Shown: positions 13,063-25,300 of the stretch, piece after piece
How positions within the stretch are numbered: position 1 is the stretch's first letter
How the letters are laid out: each line of letters starts with the position of its first letter
Origin: Cylicocyclus nassatus
Lineage: Eukaryota > Nematoda > Chromadorea > Rhabditida > Strongylidae
Assembly (NCBI GenBank): GCA_958299035.1
Contig: CATQJL010000001.1
Span: 75,847,594-75,911,593 of the forward strand
Length of the DNA: 64,000 nucleotides
Direction of reading: 5' to 3'
Translations under genes and position numbers: made by a program
The notes under the pieces: model-generated
What the model was told of the DNA's origin: nothing
The model's input: only the letters and a program-made list of their open reading frames with translations
Databases searched by the model: none

Positions 13063-14780
13063 GAACGCCCATAATCGGCCGCGGAACTGGTGGGCAAACT
13101 GAATCGCGCCCCAGTGCAAATCGACTGGAGCACGGTATTTTCTCGAATCGCGCACGTAGCAAGCAAAGTGAATATGGTGACTACGATAGGGCATCGTTTT
13201 TGCTTTTACTCCACATGAGATTTCTAGTACCATCACTATTATTGACTGTAGTCAATAACTTAAGAAGTTTTTCAACAAGTTTACAGCTTGCCAAACTTGG
13301 GCGAACCATGACATTTTGCATTCTGGGTTTGTGCTGGTGTTAACGTTGAGAAGTTCTTTTGGAGCTAGCTACTTCTCTACATAACTTTTACGGGTAAAAG
13401 CACAATCTAGTGGCAAAAGGTATGAGGCGCTGAGAAAAGCTAGCGCTTGTACGTGAGTCAAAAAACCACTGCAATTTGTGAACTGAGCATGGTTTGTGGC
13501 TTTGAACATCCAATCCTAGTTCAGCATTAGTACCACAGTTGATCCGAGAAATCAAGGCATCAGATCTTGCGATGCTGTAAAATAAGGTTCTGGTGGATGC
13601 TTATCTTGCAAAATATCTATATGTTGTGACTCTATAAATGTCCGCCGGGTTTAGAAAAGGTTGAAGAGTATGCTTACTCATCGAGTAAGAACGACATCCT
13701 TGAGTACTGTGAGCACCTAGTACAGAATCGAACACAACATCTACGAATTCGATCCGCTTCCTATGTGCTATCTCCAAACATCTTTTCAAGAATTATTGCT
13801 GGCACTTTTCCCACTTTTCTGGTAGCTAGTCAGTCATTTCAAGATAAGATAGCTAACTGAGCAAGGATCATCAGAACTTTTCCACAATGGAGATTTATAA
13901 ATCATCATATCTGCTGTGTTAGTGCCAGCACATACTATTGCTCAAGACACTATAGATAGAACCCCCAGATCAACCCCCAAGAAAGTTCGTCTCCTGCGTT
14001 TCAAATTGGACCCGGTTACCGTCATACAATAGTCATGACGTTTGCGGTTGATGTTTGTCTACTGCAGATACTAAGTTCATCCTCCAGTGACAACTGCGTG
14101 CCTTAGCAGCATGAGCACGCCGGTGCTGCAGGCCAGTGACACCTGCAGTACTGGCGTGCTCAATTTCGTTGCTTTATGCTAAGATCGTTCTTGAACAATT
14201 TACTCCGAATATCAAAGAAGTGGAAAAGTATGTTCAGTCCTACGTTATGTTGAAGTGGCAACTGCCATTGACCGAGCTAAAATGGTACGTCAGATGTATG
14301 GTAAACATAAACAAAATTATCTGAAAACGTGATGTAAGCCGCGCAACAATGACGATTCTACGACGCTACAATACAACCGTCCTTTTTGAGGAGGAGGTGA
14401 TCCAAACCCGACCTTTTCAAGCTGAAGAAGCCCTATGAGGCTGCGACGAACGCAGCAATTTTGCCTCTATGATCTCTGAAGAGTGAACAAGACTGTTGAA
14501 GCGCATAACAGTCATCAGTACAGTTGAAGCTATTGATTATACAAAATTATCAGAACAAGCTGAAGTCGCGCTACAATGTGCACATTCCGAAGTGATTAGT
14601 TAGTCATCAACCTCAATGTGCTGTATCGTAGCCGCACAACAATGCAGATAAGAGGACACTTACTGCGAAGGACTGCTACGTCCAGATCTCTAAGTGCACG
14701 AAGGATAACATGCTCCAATCGATTAGCGCTGGGGCGCGACTCAGTTTCCCCACCAGTTCCGCGGCCGATTATGGGCGTTC
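13063..14780. mobile_element. Non-autonomous Mutator-like element with 9-bp target duplications
   Basis: Terminal inverted repeats of about 75 bp begin GAACGCCCATAATCGG at 13063 and end with the complement, finishing GGGCGTTC, at 14780, with only a handful of mismatches. Exact 9-bp direct repeats CCCGTTGAC flank it at 13054-13062 and 14781-14789. A 9-bp duplication with long inverted ends is typical of Mutator-like (MULE) transposition. The 1718-bp interior has no transposase frame, so it would need a partner element. It contains an imperfect internal stem around 14112-14161. Family assignment rests on structure only; boundaries and duplication are read directly. Confidence 0.75.
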
Positions 14781-15116
14781 CCCGTTGACTTAAACCACCT
14801 TCACTCTGCATCGAGCCGAGAGATATGCCTATCTTGTTAAGAAGAAAAGTTCTTTCAGCGATCACTCAGGTATAAATAATATAAGAAAAACAAAACGGGA
14901 AACTGGTAGAAGCTCGGACCACTGCGGCAACAAAAACTCATCATCGGCTATCGTTGTAGTTTACACCTAAAATATAAAGTTTATAGGGCAACGAGATTAA
15001 AGAAGAAGGAAAAACATGGAGTCCTTCAGTAAAAGCTACAAGAGGCGCATTGAAGGCATGCGCTGCGTGCGCGGCGCGGAGGTACATATGGGAAGCTGGC
15101 CGGGTTCACACGACAC

Positions 15117-15832
15117 TAAGGGCTGCATGCACTAACCTCCCCGCTGGGGAAGGGATCGCAGCTTAAAAGAAAGCTTTATATTTCGAAGCTCCAGATACCT
15201 GGATTTCATGTTGTGTACCTATCCGTAAGTATTTCACTACCCTTAACTAAGAACATGTTGAAGAGGAGCGAGAAGCTGTACGAACCGCATTTTCCAGCTT
15301 TTGTATGATCCCTGATGATCCCCAGCGCTTTTTTTAAAGTCATTTTTCTTTCTCCGAAGTTAACGAAAACTTTCCAAAGCTATACTGAACATCTAACACA
15401 ACAATGCTAAGCATGTGCTGATGAGAACAAAAGAGTTTTTGAAAAGTCGAATTTTTCGGTAAACCTCAAATTTAGACCTGTGGATCATCGAAAATTTCAT
15501 GACTTCAAAACATCATTTGTTCTTATCACGAACATGCTTAGCACTGTCGGGTTCGATAATCTGCACAACTTTGGAGGTTTTTCGTTAACTTCGGAGGAAG
15601 ATAAATGACTCTAAAGAAAAGCGCCGGGGATCATCAGGGTTCATACAAAAGCTGGAAAATGCGGTTCGTACAGCTTCTCGCTCCTCTTCAACATGTTCAT
15701 AGTGAAGGATAGTAGGAATACTTACGGATAGGTACACAACGTGAAATTCAGGTTTCTGGAGTTTCGAAATATAAAGCTTTCTTTTAAGCTGCGATCCCCT
15801 CCCCGCGGGGATGTTAGTGCATGCGGCCCTAA
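15117..15832. mobile_element. Foldback (long inverted repeat) element
   Basis: Two arms of about 320 bp face each other: 15117-15440 and roughly 15510-15832. They share TGCATGCACTAAC, GGGATCGCAGCTT, the block around AGCGAGAAGCTGTACGAACC and the inner AAGCATGTGCTGATGAGAAC region, with scattered mismatches. The central loop is about 70 bp. No transposase frame and no convincing target duplication were seen. Confidence 0.75.
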
Positions 15833-18697
15833 GCCTTGTGTTTTCTACATAACACAAAGGAACACCGCCACAAAATCTAAGGCGTAATTGTGCATTCTCG
15901 TCAGCCTAAGGGATGAGGAAGGGGATGGAGGTTTTCGTATGGTGCTTGGAGGTTTTCGTATGGTGCTTGCGACTGGCAAATGTCAAGCTACATAGATTTT
16001 GTAGCTATAGCTACAAAATCTTTTGGTGGAGATAGCAAAGCTGTAGCGTCAAACACCTCTACATATGGACAAAAATCCCGCGCTTCGTGACGAGAAGCTT
16101 TTGCACTGCTGATGTGCTCAATTACGATCTCTTGAATTGCGTTCCTGAAGAACTACGCTTTTTTTGTATTAACAACAAGTAGCAAGCATTGAAGTAGTTT
16201 ACAGCGCGCTAAAACCAACAAAGTACGAAAAATTGTGTGCTTGAAAGGTGTCACAAGGTCTTTCCCCTAGACGCATTACTGAGAAAAGAAAATGCCTCTT
16301 GTGCAACACACAAGCTTGTCAGAGGCAACCTACAAATTTTTACTCTTATCTGTACGTTATGCAGCTTTGATTTCAGAAACTATCTGTAAAATACTCGCAT
16401 CACTATCCAATTCAGTTACAACTCAAGAATGTTATTCATTGGAAAATATTGTTAAAGCTTTTCATAACGAACTTTAACGTTTGCAGTCATTGTTATGCTC
16501 ACAAAATGCACAGTCTGATTCCATTTCAGCTCTACAATAAATGGTTGGCCATGAACTAATGCGATGACAAGAAGTGTGATGAGCTCTCTACGTTGGGCAG
16601 TTTCTCTCACCGAGGTATCAGTTACTTATTTCATCTGCAGCTATATTACCGAAGAATGTGCGCAGCATTGTGGGCAAGTTTGGGTTGTGAGTCAGTTGAG
16701 TTAGTTTGAGTTGTGCAAGCGTCAATTTGTACGAAGCATGCGTCATACTGACTACCACCATCGTAATCGTATAGGTAATTTCGTCGTACAATAACGAAGT
16801 GAAATGAAAAAAGAAATCGCCGTTACCATAAATTTTTACCGGGTTAGATAGCTGCAAAACTTTCTTTGAAAAATCGGTATTTCTATGAGAGTGTTAAAAA
16901 CTACATGGAGTTCCTATTTAGTCTTGAAATTTGCTGATGCACGGCCGTCCCGAACAGCTTTTTTATGCTGCAAGAAGGAGATACGGCGCTTACATTTTCT
17001 GGATCTTGATGTGTAAAGGCGTCGGTCTACTTATCGTTCATGGCTGTTTGGGTTGCAAAAGCTCATTTCTGGGTTTATTTGCTTGAAAAGGCCGTTCTAG
17101 TGCCGTCTGCATCCCCTTTACTTTCATCATAAAATCATTATCGAAAGCGGTTTGCATCAAAGCATATCAGAACGGAGTTAGGTTCATAGTTGAAGCTCCA
17201 TGGCGTACCTTCTGCAAGGTCTCGAGACTTCCTAAGGCATCATATTTCCTCCTCTTTTTAGCAGCTGTCCTTGAGGACGTCTCAACTGTGAACACTGGGA
17301 TTTATCATCCGTCATATTTTTACAAAAAAAGATAATGTAGTGGTCGTTCTAATTGGGATTACGTCATATAGGTGCACCTCGAAACGCGTATTTCAAATTT
17401 GCTCTTGCTATCTGCGAAACCATTTTTCAGGGGAACCATAAAAATTTTTTTCAAAGATTTTGTATTGATGGGCAAGTTGGAATCATTATTGTCAATCTAA
17501 ATTTGTCTGAATATACTGAAGAAAATATGATAGTAGACATAGTAATATTGTCTTTGGACTGACTAATTTTTGTGAGGCTGTAAAAACAAGGAAGTCTTTT
17601 ATTGATAACTTTCAATTGGAAAAATAGTTACGCTTCTTTCATTTTGTAATTTCCTTATATGGAAGAAAGTTTTTGAAGCAGCATTCAAAGGCACATCTAT
17701 CAGTGTACTCCTTATTATGATTGACCACGATTCAAGTATCTTTTCCTTGTTTTCTGTATTCTAATAATTTTGAATTAGACAATTTCTAGTTTAAAGAGAT
17801 GTCATATTAAGCTTCTGATTCTAAACACGCACCGTGATATACTCAGTAGGCATTTTTTAATGACGTTCAGATTCTTCGCTGCGTCCCTTTGTATAATAAG
17901 ATGCACCAGTCTTGTCTAATGAAGGTGGCGCATCATTTTGCTCGCGTATTCGTAACATTGCTATGTGTTGTATCTTTGCCTATTCATCTGTATTTTACTA
18001 CTGGTACTGCTACAGCTTATTTGGCTGTCTATTCGATATCCATATTATGCTACTGACATTGTTCGCTGCTACACCTTTAGCTGGAAAACTGCTTTGGCTT
18101 CTGCTCCTAAGATGCATACTTTTAAATAATAGATAGTTGCACAACATATACCACAACGGGAGCACATGAGACTTCCAGCGCTACACATCATCCCGTAACT
18201 TGCCCTTCTCTATATTGCCAAAAGACTCAGCAAAGCAAAAATTGCTTATACCTCACTATGGTCTTGAGCGGGATTCCGCTTAAACAACAGTATTGGCAAA
18301 CGTAACTCATTGTCGACAGTGATGACACTGCATTGTATCAAATCATGTCGCAACTCATTTGGCATCACAACATCACTTGGACTCGAGGCTCCAGGGAAAC
18401 GGCAAGAATTTGGCTACCACAAAGATGTGATGTCTATCAGAGCAATTATTTTATTAGAAGGCCACTGGACAATTTCGAATTTACGAGGTTATTACGCTGA
18501 GAGTTGGCCGTCAAATCAACAATGATCTGGAAACTCAGTGAAAAAGCGTGGACTTCCTTGTGTCTAGTTGTGATTGCATCGCTTGCGATGTATGAGGCTT
18601 CATGTGCCGGCCAAAACCTATCAAATCTACATCAGGCCAGCAGGCTTTCTGTCAAAATCATCAATTTGGAACGTACTAAAATTTGGCTATCTATATG
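15833..18697. other. Intergenic, no gene recognised
   Basis: No conserved coding segment was recognised. A 21-bp unit (GGAGGTTTTCGTATGGTGCTT minus its last base is the 20-base core) is tandemly duplicated at 15927-15968. A perfect 28-nt palindrome is centred at 16007/16008 (15994-16021). Open frames at 16292-16477, 17353-17562 and 17912-18136 are AT-rich and anonymous. Confidence 0.4.
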
Positions 18698-19354
18698 TGA
18701 GTTGGGTCCCGGGTACTAAAGGGGGAGAGCGAGGGGGACCCCGTACTCAAAATTGACCAAAAAACTCGGAAAGAAGAGAAAAGAAAAGTGAAAGGATTAC
18801 TGGAATCCCACCTTTCACCGGCTGCGTAGAACTGGGGCTTCGGATGTTTGAGAGCTTCGTTGCCACGCGGGTCTTTCTGAGCTTGGGGCGGAAACGCTGA
18901 ATGAATTGTGAACGAATAACAGAACTAGGAATAACAGATCGGCTTGAAGTAGTCGCGGATAGCCACCGCCGTGGACACACACCTCAAACTTGGGTAATTA
19001 AACCCTATTTATTCAATACAAAATTAACAAAACACACGCGAAACAAAACTACTAAGTGAATATAATGAGAATCATGAGCTTCGGATATGAGGATCAAAAT
19101 CGGATTATCGAAAATGAGGCAAAAGAGTAACACGTATAGGAAGGCAAATCAAAACAAGAACAACTAAACCGGCTAACAGATAAAAGTATGGCAAAAGTAA
19201 AGAACCGACATACAAATGAGATACAAAAGATCCGACCAATAGCTATCATCGATTTGTCCCTTCGTGTGACGCCGGCGCCCTGAAATACCCCACTTTGGCG
19301 CGCAAAAGATCAAAACGGAGTGCTGAGGCCGGGGATCAATCCGGCCTCAGCACA
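18698..19354 (-). repeat. 3' LTR of the BEL/Pao element
   Basis: 657 bp, TG...CA ends on the + strand, same length as the other LTR. Three differences were seen by eye: A versus G in GGGCGGARGCGCTG near 18894, T versus G in CGGAKTATCG near 19105, and T versus C in AAGAGYAACACG near 19129. In sense orientation it opens with a perfect 12-bp hairpin (TGCTGAGGCCGG and its complement, 8-nt loop; 19321-19352). Confidence 0.95.
19008..19013 (-). promoter_or_regulatory. Putative polyadenylation signal in the 3' LTR
   Basis: AATAAA occurs in sense orientation within TTGAATAAATAGGG. The same hexamer lies in the 5' LTR at 26784-26789. It would serve 3'-end formation of the genomic RNA. Confidence 0.5.
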
Positions 19355-19371
19355 CTCCGGGGGGGGGCCTT
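19355..19371 (-). other. Position expected for the polypurine tract
   Basis: Only 17 nt separate the stop codon (TAA, 19372-19374) from the 3' LTR. In sense orientation they read AAGGCCCCCCCCCGGAG: mostly pyrimidine, with a C9 run. No ordinary purine-rich plus-strand primer is visible here. Confidence 0.6.
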
Positions 19372-22300
19372 TTAGTGATGGTACATGGCGATTTGCTCTT
19401 CGAGGGCGCTACGTTCTTCTGGAAGTGGGCATAAGGCGTAGTGATGCGACTTGCTTTTACAGTAATTACATGCGATTCGGTCCGGGCAGGGTTTCACGCA
19501 GGAGTTGCCGAGGCAATGGATGCAGAGGTTGCGGCTCCGTACGACGGCTCTTCTTTCTTCGACTGTTTTGAAGGCGACACAGGCATCTTCGTTATGTATA
19601 GCGAAGCAGAAGGTACATTTGTGGGGTGTCGATGGCTGCGGAGCGTCCAATCCGTACAATCTCTTCTCACATTGTGCTAGGTGATCGAGTTTACGATGCA
19701 GAAGAGCCAATTCGGGGTCTCGAGGTGGTCTTTTGGCGGGTTGTCTCGAGCGGCTTCTTCGAGGCGTCTGCCTTCTGGCGACTGGTGAACTGCTATTATG
19801 ACGGTGACGGTCGGGTGACTTGGGCTGGTGGCCTGTGCGTAGGAGTTCCGAAACCTGGGTCAGTAAATTGATGATGGAGTTCACGATAAGTTCGGTGTTG
19901 TTGTTTATCTTATTTTCCAAATTCGTGGACGTCTGTTGAAGTAGCTCCGTCAGCTGAACTAGTTGCTGAGACAATGTATCCTCGGTGCGTCTTGCTTTGT
20001 CTTCGATAAGGATGGTTTCGATTCGATGTAGCTTCCTGAGCATTGATTCCGTGTCCGGTGATCTTTTAGTAATAGATGTGTCATCAATCCGTTTTTGGAT
20101 CAGCTTTTCGATGTTGTCCAGCTTGGCGTGAATGTCGGCATCGGAGACTTCACTGATGTATGGTTTCTTTTCGTCGCTATCAATATACGGATTGAGGAAA
20201 GGGTCGATTGTAAGTATTTCAAGCTGTGCTTGGAGGCCGTTGAGCTGATGCTGCTCTTCGCGAATGGTGGTTATGCTGTCATCCTTGGTATAGTGTCCTC
20301 TTGGCCTTGGTCGTTGTTCGAACGCTACCCTATTGAAGAATGTTGGTGGATTCAGGTGAACTAACATGTCGTATGCGTCCCAGAGAAGTATAGAGACTAC
20401 GTGAACGTGTTCCCATCGCTGTTTGAGAAGATGAATGGATGCAAGTAGCTCGTTCTTCCTGTCGTAAAGTGGCTTTGACTTTTCCGGAACTGGTTCGTAA
20501 TTGGCGGCTTCGTTCTTCAGGTCTGTAGCCTTCGTGACTATTTGCTGTCCTTGTGCCATAAGCTTAGTAGTTTCTTCGTACACGATGTCCAAGCGTCTCT
20601 GTAGTTCTTTCTCATTGAACATCGACCGGCGTTGATTCAGAGTCTGAAGAAAGGAGTCGAGGGATTCGTAACCTTGTCCTTGTTCCTGCATTCTGAAAAT
20701 ATACGTATTTGGCTGTGTAATTGATTTTTCGTCTGTGGTAATCGAATTGATTTCGTACTCTTCGAGGCTGTACGGGTAGTATCTAGAGGGGCTTCGTTTT
20801 GGACGCCTTGGGGTTTCGGGTGAAGGTTCGCTTGGAAGTTCGGGTTGGGTGGGTGCGCTCGGGTGTTCGTGAGTTGATAGTTGTTCGTGACCGGGATCCG
20901 AATCCATTAACTCAAGTGGTATGAGACTGTTTACTGGCCTCTTCGTCACTTTTCCGTTTGGCATTCTGAGCTCGACTTGGCGTATTTGATTTGGATTCTC
21001 CGTCCCTAAATTCGTTATTAACCCCATTTTCCACGCGTTTCTCGATAAAAATGGATCCTGTATGAGTACTACTTGTCCAACCCGGGGAAGCTTCGGGGAA
21101 CTACGACCTTGATGTAGATGTTTGCGATGCTGCTCCCTTAATGACGTCAAATAGCTGTCTTTCCACAGCTTCCAAAACCCGTCCGTCAGCGCTTGCGAGG
21201 CGTGTAGGGCTGACTTTGCTTCGTATTGGGTCCTGAGCTGGGCGGTTTCTTCAGGAGGTAGAAAGTTGGGATCTTCCCTATCGCTGAGGTCATCGTTTTC
21301 GACTGAATACGTGATGAGTAGCCTATTCTGTACAAAGTCTATGGGCCTTATAGGGACAATTTCGTCCGGGTTTTCCTCCTGATACGTCAACGGTCTGTTA
21401 TTCAAGGTGCCTTCAATCTCTACCAGTACCGTCCTGAGGGCATCTTCGTTGACGATTTTCCTGCTAAGGGTTTTGTGGAGTGACTGTTTGACGTCTTTTA
21501 TAAGACGCTCGTAAAACCCTCCTTGCCAAGGAGCATATGGCGTGATCTTCTTCCATGTTATGTGCGCATTCGCCATGACTTGATCCACTTCGTCGTTTTT
21601 TAGACAATCCGTGGTTATTCGCTCTGCTAATGCGAAATTCGTGGCGTTGTCGCAGGTGATCGAGTCCGGGACTCCTCGACGTGACATAAATCGACGTAGG
21701 GCGTTTATGAACGCCGTCGCCGAGTTATCTCGGATGAGCTCAATGTGCATTAGTCGGGTTGTTGCACATGTGAATATGCATCCGTACGCTTTCGAGACAA
21801 TGTTTTCGTTGTTTCGTATCTTCATGGGTCCGAACAGGTCTAGACCAATGTTTTGAAAGGGTCGTGACCTGACTACTCTTCTAGTGGGTAGATTCGCTAA
21901 AGGTGGGTACCGGAAAGGTAAATTGTTGAATTTCTGACACGGTACGCATCTCTGGATCTCCTTCTTCGTCTGTTGTCTCAACTTCGGTATCCAGTATTTC
22001 TTTCGGACCTCCGCCATGGTTAACCCGACTCCACAGTGGAGCTTACTGTGCGCTTCTCTGATTATAAGCTTCGCTAAATGCGTGTTCGGCGCGATGAAAA
22101 TGGGGTTTTTGGCGTCTTTTTGCAGGCAGCTATTGCCTAATCTTCCGAAGCATCTCCAGATACCTTTCTCGTCTCTGGTAATGTTGAGTTTTCGTTGTTC
22201 GTTGGCTGTTATCAGAGCTTCGTGTTCTTTCTGGTGGAGCTTAATAATAGTCCTTTCTGCTTGCATAAGATCTGCTCCTTGGAGTTTATCCGTAGCTTCC

Positions 22301-25300
22301 TGAATTCCACTGGCTCTTCTAATTTTCTGCTTCGATTCCTCTGGTAAGTTCTTCGCCAATTTGTTCAGGAATATGCCAACGTACGCTACGGTTCTTTTCA
22401 GTCTTCGAAGCGAGCTAAATCGTTCCACATGTATGAGTGGGTGGCTCGCATTCGAGATCTGCAATACTTCAGCAGGATCAGGGGGCAATTGGAATCGTTC
22501 TAGCCCTTCGTAAGTGGCATTTTCGTCCGTGAGCGAGGTCGGAGGGCCATCCCACCATATATGATTTTGCAATTCCTCGGCTGTAAGACCTCGTGTGGCG
22601 CAGTCTGCTGGGTTTACCTTCGTGTTAATGTAGCCGAAATAGGTGTTTACCCCTTCCTGCTCTAGTTTCTTCGCTATTTTCTTAATTTCTTTGATTCTAT
22701 TCGTTACTAAGACTCCTGTAGCCTTCTGTGGGCTTTCGTTCTTCAGCCAACTCAAGGCTATTTCTGAGTCTGATAGGAGATAAACTGTTTTTATGCTGAT
22801 GGTTTTCTTCAATTCTTCGAAAGTGGATAACAACAGCCTTCCTGCTATCGTCAAGGCGTTGATTTCCAGCTTCGGGATTGTATGTGGCATTTTTAACGAA
22901 GGTAATTTCAACTTCGCAATCAGCAGGTGCTGTTCGGTTCCTTGCCTAATGTAAACAGCTGCTGCTAACGCGTAGGTGCTGGCGTCACTGCAGGCTATTA
23001 GTTGGTAGTTTCCTTGCTTCGTCCCTAGTTTTCTCGGTAGCTGCTTCGAGAAGCCTGCAATGGATTCCCACAACTTCTTCCACCGCTCCTGGTCCTCTTC
23101 AGAGAGCAAGTCGTCCCATCCGTATGGTTTTAGCCACAGCTGTTGGAAGAAGTGTTTGTTTCGCACCATAAGCGGTGTGAGCCAGCCTAATGGATCGAAA
23201 ACTGATGCGTTGACGTGTAGTACCGCACGTTTCGTTACTCTTGTCAGCGGTTCTCCGTCGCATCTGGCTACTAATATGTCGTCTTTAGTGAGCCATTCGA
23301 TCCCCAAGACCTTACACTTCGTTGAAGTGCTTCGGTCTCTTTCTGCGAAGTGCCTTCTGACCTCTGCATCGTTCGTAGTGAATTCCCTCATGTTCATATT
23401 GATATCTTCGAAGATTCGCTTGACTTCTCTATATTGTCTGACGGCTTCGTCTCTATCATCCGTTGTTATGAAGAGGTTGTCCACGTACAGATTATCCTTC
23501 ACTTGTGAGGCAACATCGTTCCCGCTTTCTGTGGTATCCAAGTGAAAGTTGATGGTGGCTCCCAACAGAAAGGGTGACGATATAAGACCGAATGTCACTC
23601 GTGTGAAGCGGAAAGTGACAATGTTTTCTTCGCTCACTGGTTCGTTTAGGTTCTTGAGCCATAAGAATCTTGTTGCATCTCGGTCTTGTTCATGTAACCT
23701 CACTTGTAGGAAGGCCTTTTCTATATCTGCGGTCATAGCGATCTTTCCCATTCGGAATCGCATAAGCATTCCGCAGATATTAGGTATCGTCAAGGGTCCT
23801 TGGTGAAGGACATCGTTGAGTGACGGCTTCCCAGCATAATGAGCTGATGCGTCGAAGACGATACGCTTTGGAGTTGTTCGTTTTTCTGGGTTAACCACTG
23901 CTTGATGTGCCAGATAGTGAATGATCTTGCCTTTAGGTCGAGGTTTGCCGGCCTCTTCTTCCACTACTTCAATGATCCCTTTCTGGAGTTGATCTTTGAA
24001 GATGTTATCGAACTCCTGTAGGAATTCTTTGCGGTCTTCGTACTGTCGGAGCAGTGACTTCAATCTGGCTAGTGCAATGGATCTATTATCTGGTAGGTAT
24101 TCGTGAGGCTCCTTCCAAGGAAGCCGTACATAATATCCGTCTGGTTTTCGTACAATTGTTTCCTTGAATTTCTTGAGAATTTGATCCTCTTGGATCTTTT
24201 TAGCTTCTTTCTCGGTTCCTGTGTATTCTTCGATCCCTGTGGATTCCATCTTCCAGTAGTTATCATATATGTCTAACTCGTTATCTTCGCAACTGGTTTG
24301 TAATGTAGTGGATGCTGTTTTCGTCACAGGTTTTTTCTTTTTCCCTGAGAGCATGAATCCAAACTTCGTCCCAATGAGATGCATGCCCGAGGGTAAGTTG
24401 TGCTTCTCGTTCTCCATCAATTCCCATAGGTAATCGCATCCTAAGAGAACGCGTGGTTGAATGTCTTTGCTGGTCTTTGTTGATAGATGTAGACCACGTT
24501 CTTTGATGTAGCTCAAATCTTCGTCCGTGAGCTGTGGTTCCGCCGTCTTGTATGTTAGAATTGCACAGTCGTATAGTTTGCATGGATGTGTGTCGCCCAT
24601 TCTGTCCACTAGATCCACGTGTACTATACGGTGCTTTTCTTCCTTTGCCAGTTTAGTTCCAAACGTCTTGAGACGTAAAGTGGAATTTCCTTCTACCTTT
24701 AGTTGAAGTTCGTCCACTAGTTTGCTATCTATGAATGATAGCTCTGATCCTGTGTCCATGAGTACTTGGACTTGTCTGGACTGTGTGGGTCCTTGTATGG
24801 TGGCGGTTCCTGTTAAGAGGAGTGCTCCTGTTTTCTGGATATTGCTGTCCCCTACATGGTTAACTCTGCTCTCGTCTTGGGAATCGCTCATCCTTTCTGG
24901 TTCACTATCTTCTTCTATAGTGACCAGGTTTTGTCTGGTTTGCCTATGTGTGGCTTGTGTTGTTCCTTTCTGCTGCATTCGTGCAACGTTGGGTGTGGGA
25001 ACTATTCGAGCTGGCTGATTGATTTGTTGGGGTTTCGTTGTCGTCCCTGTGGATTGTTCGTGGTTCGGCGGCGGTAATAGTCTTCGGCATGTGGATGAAT
25101 GGTGCTTGAGTCCACATCTGAAGCATCCTTGACTCCTACAGTTCTGTGCAGTGTGGTTCGGCCTTCCACAATTTGTGCACAGCTGATTCCTCGCCAAGAA
25201 CGCTGCTCGCTCCGATATTGGAACAGTCCTGCACTCCACTGATCGATGATTACTTCGTTTGCAATAGATGCAGGCTGGTATCGGGCGTCTCTCCTGACTT

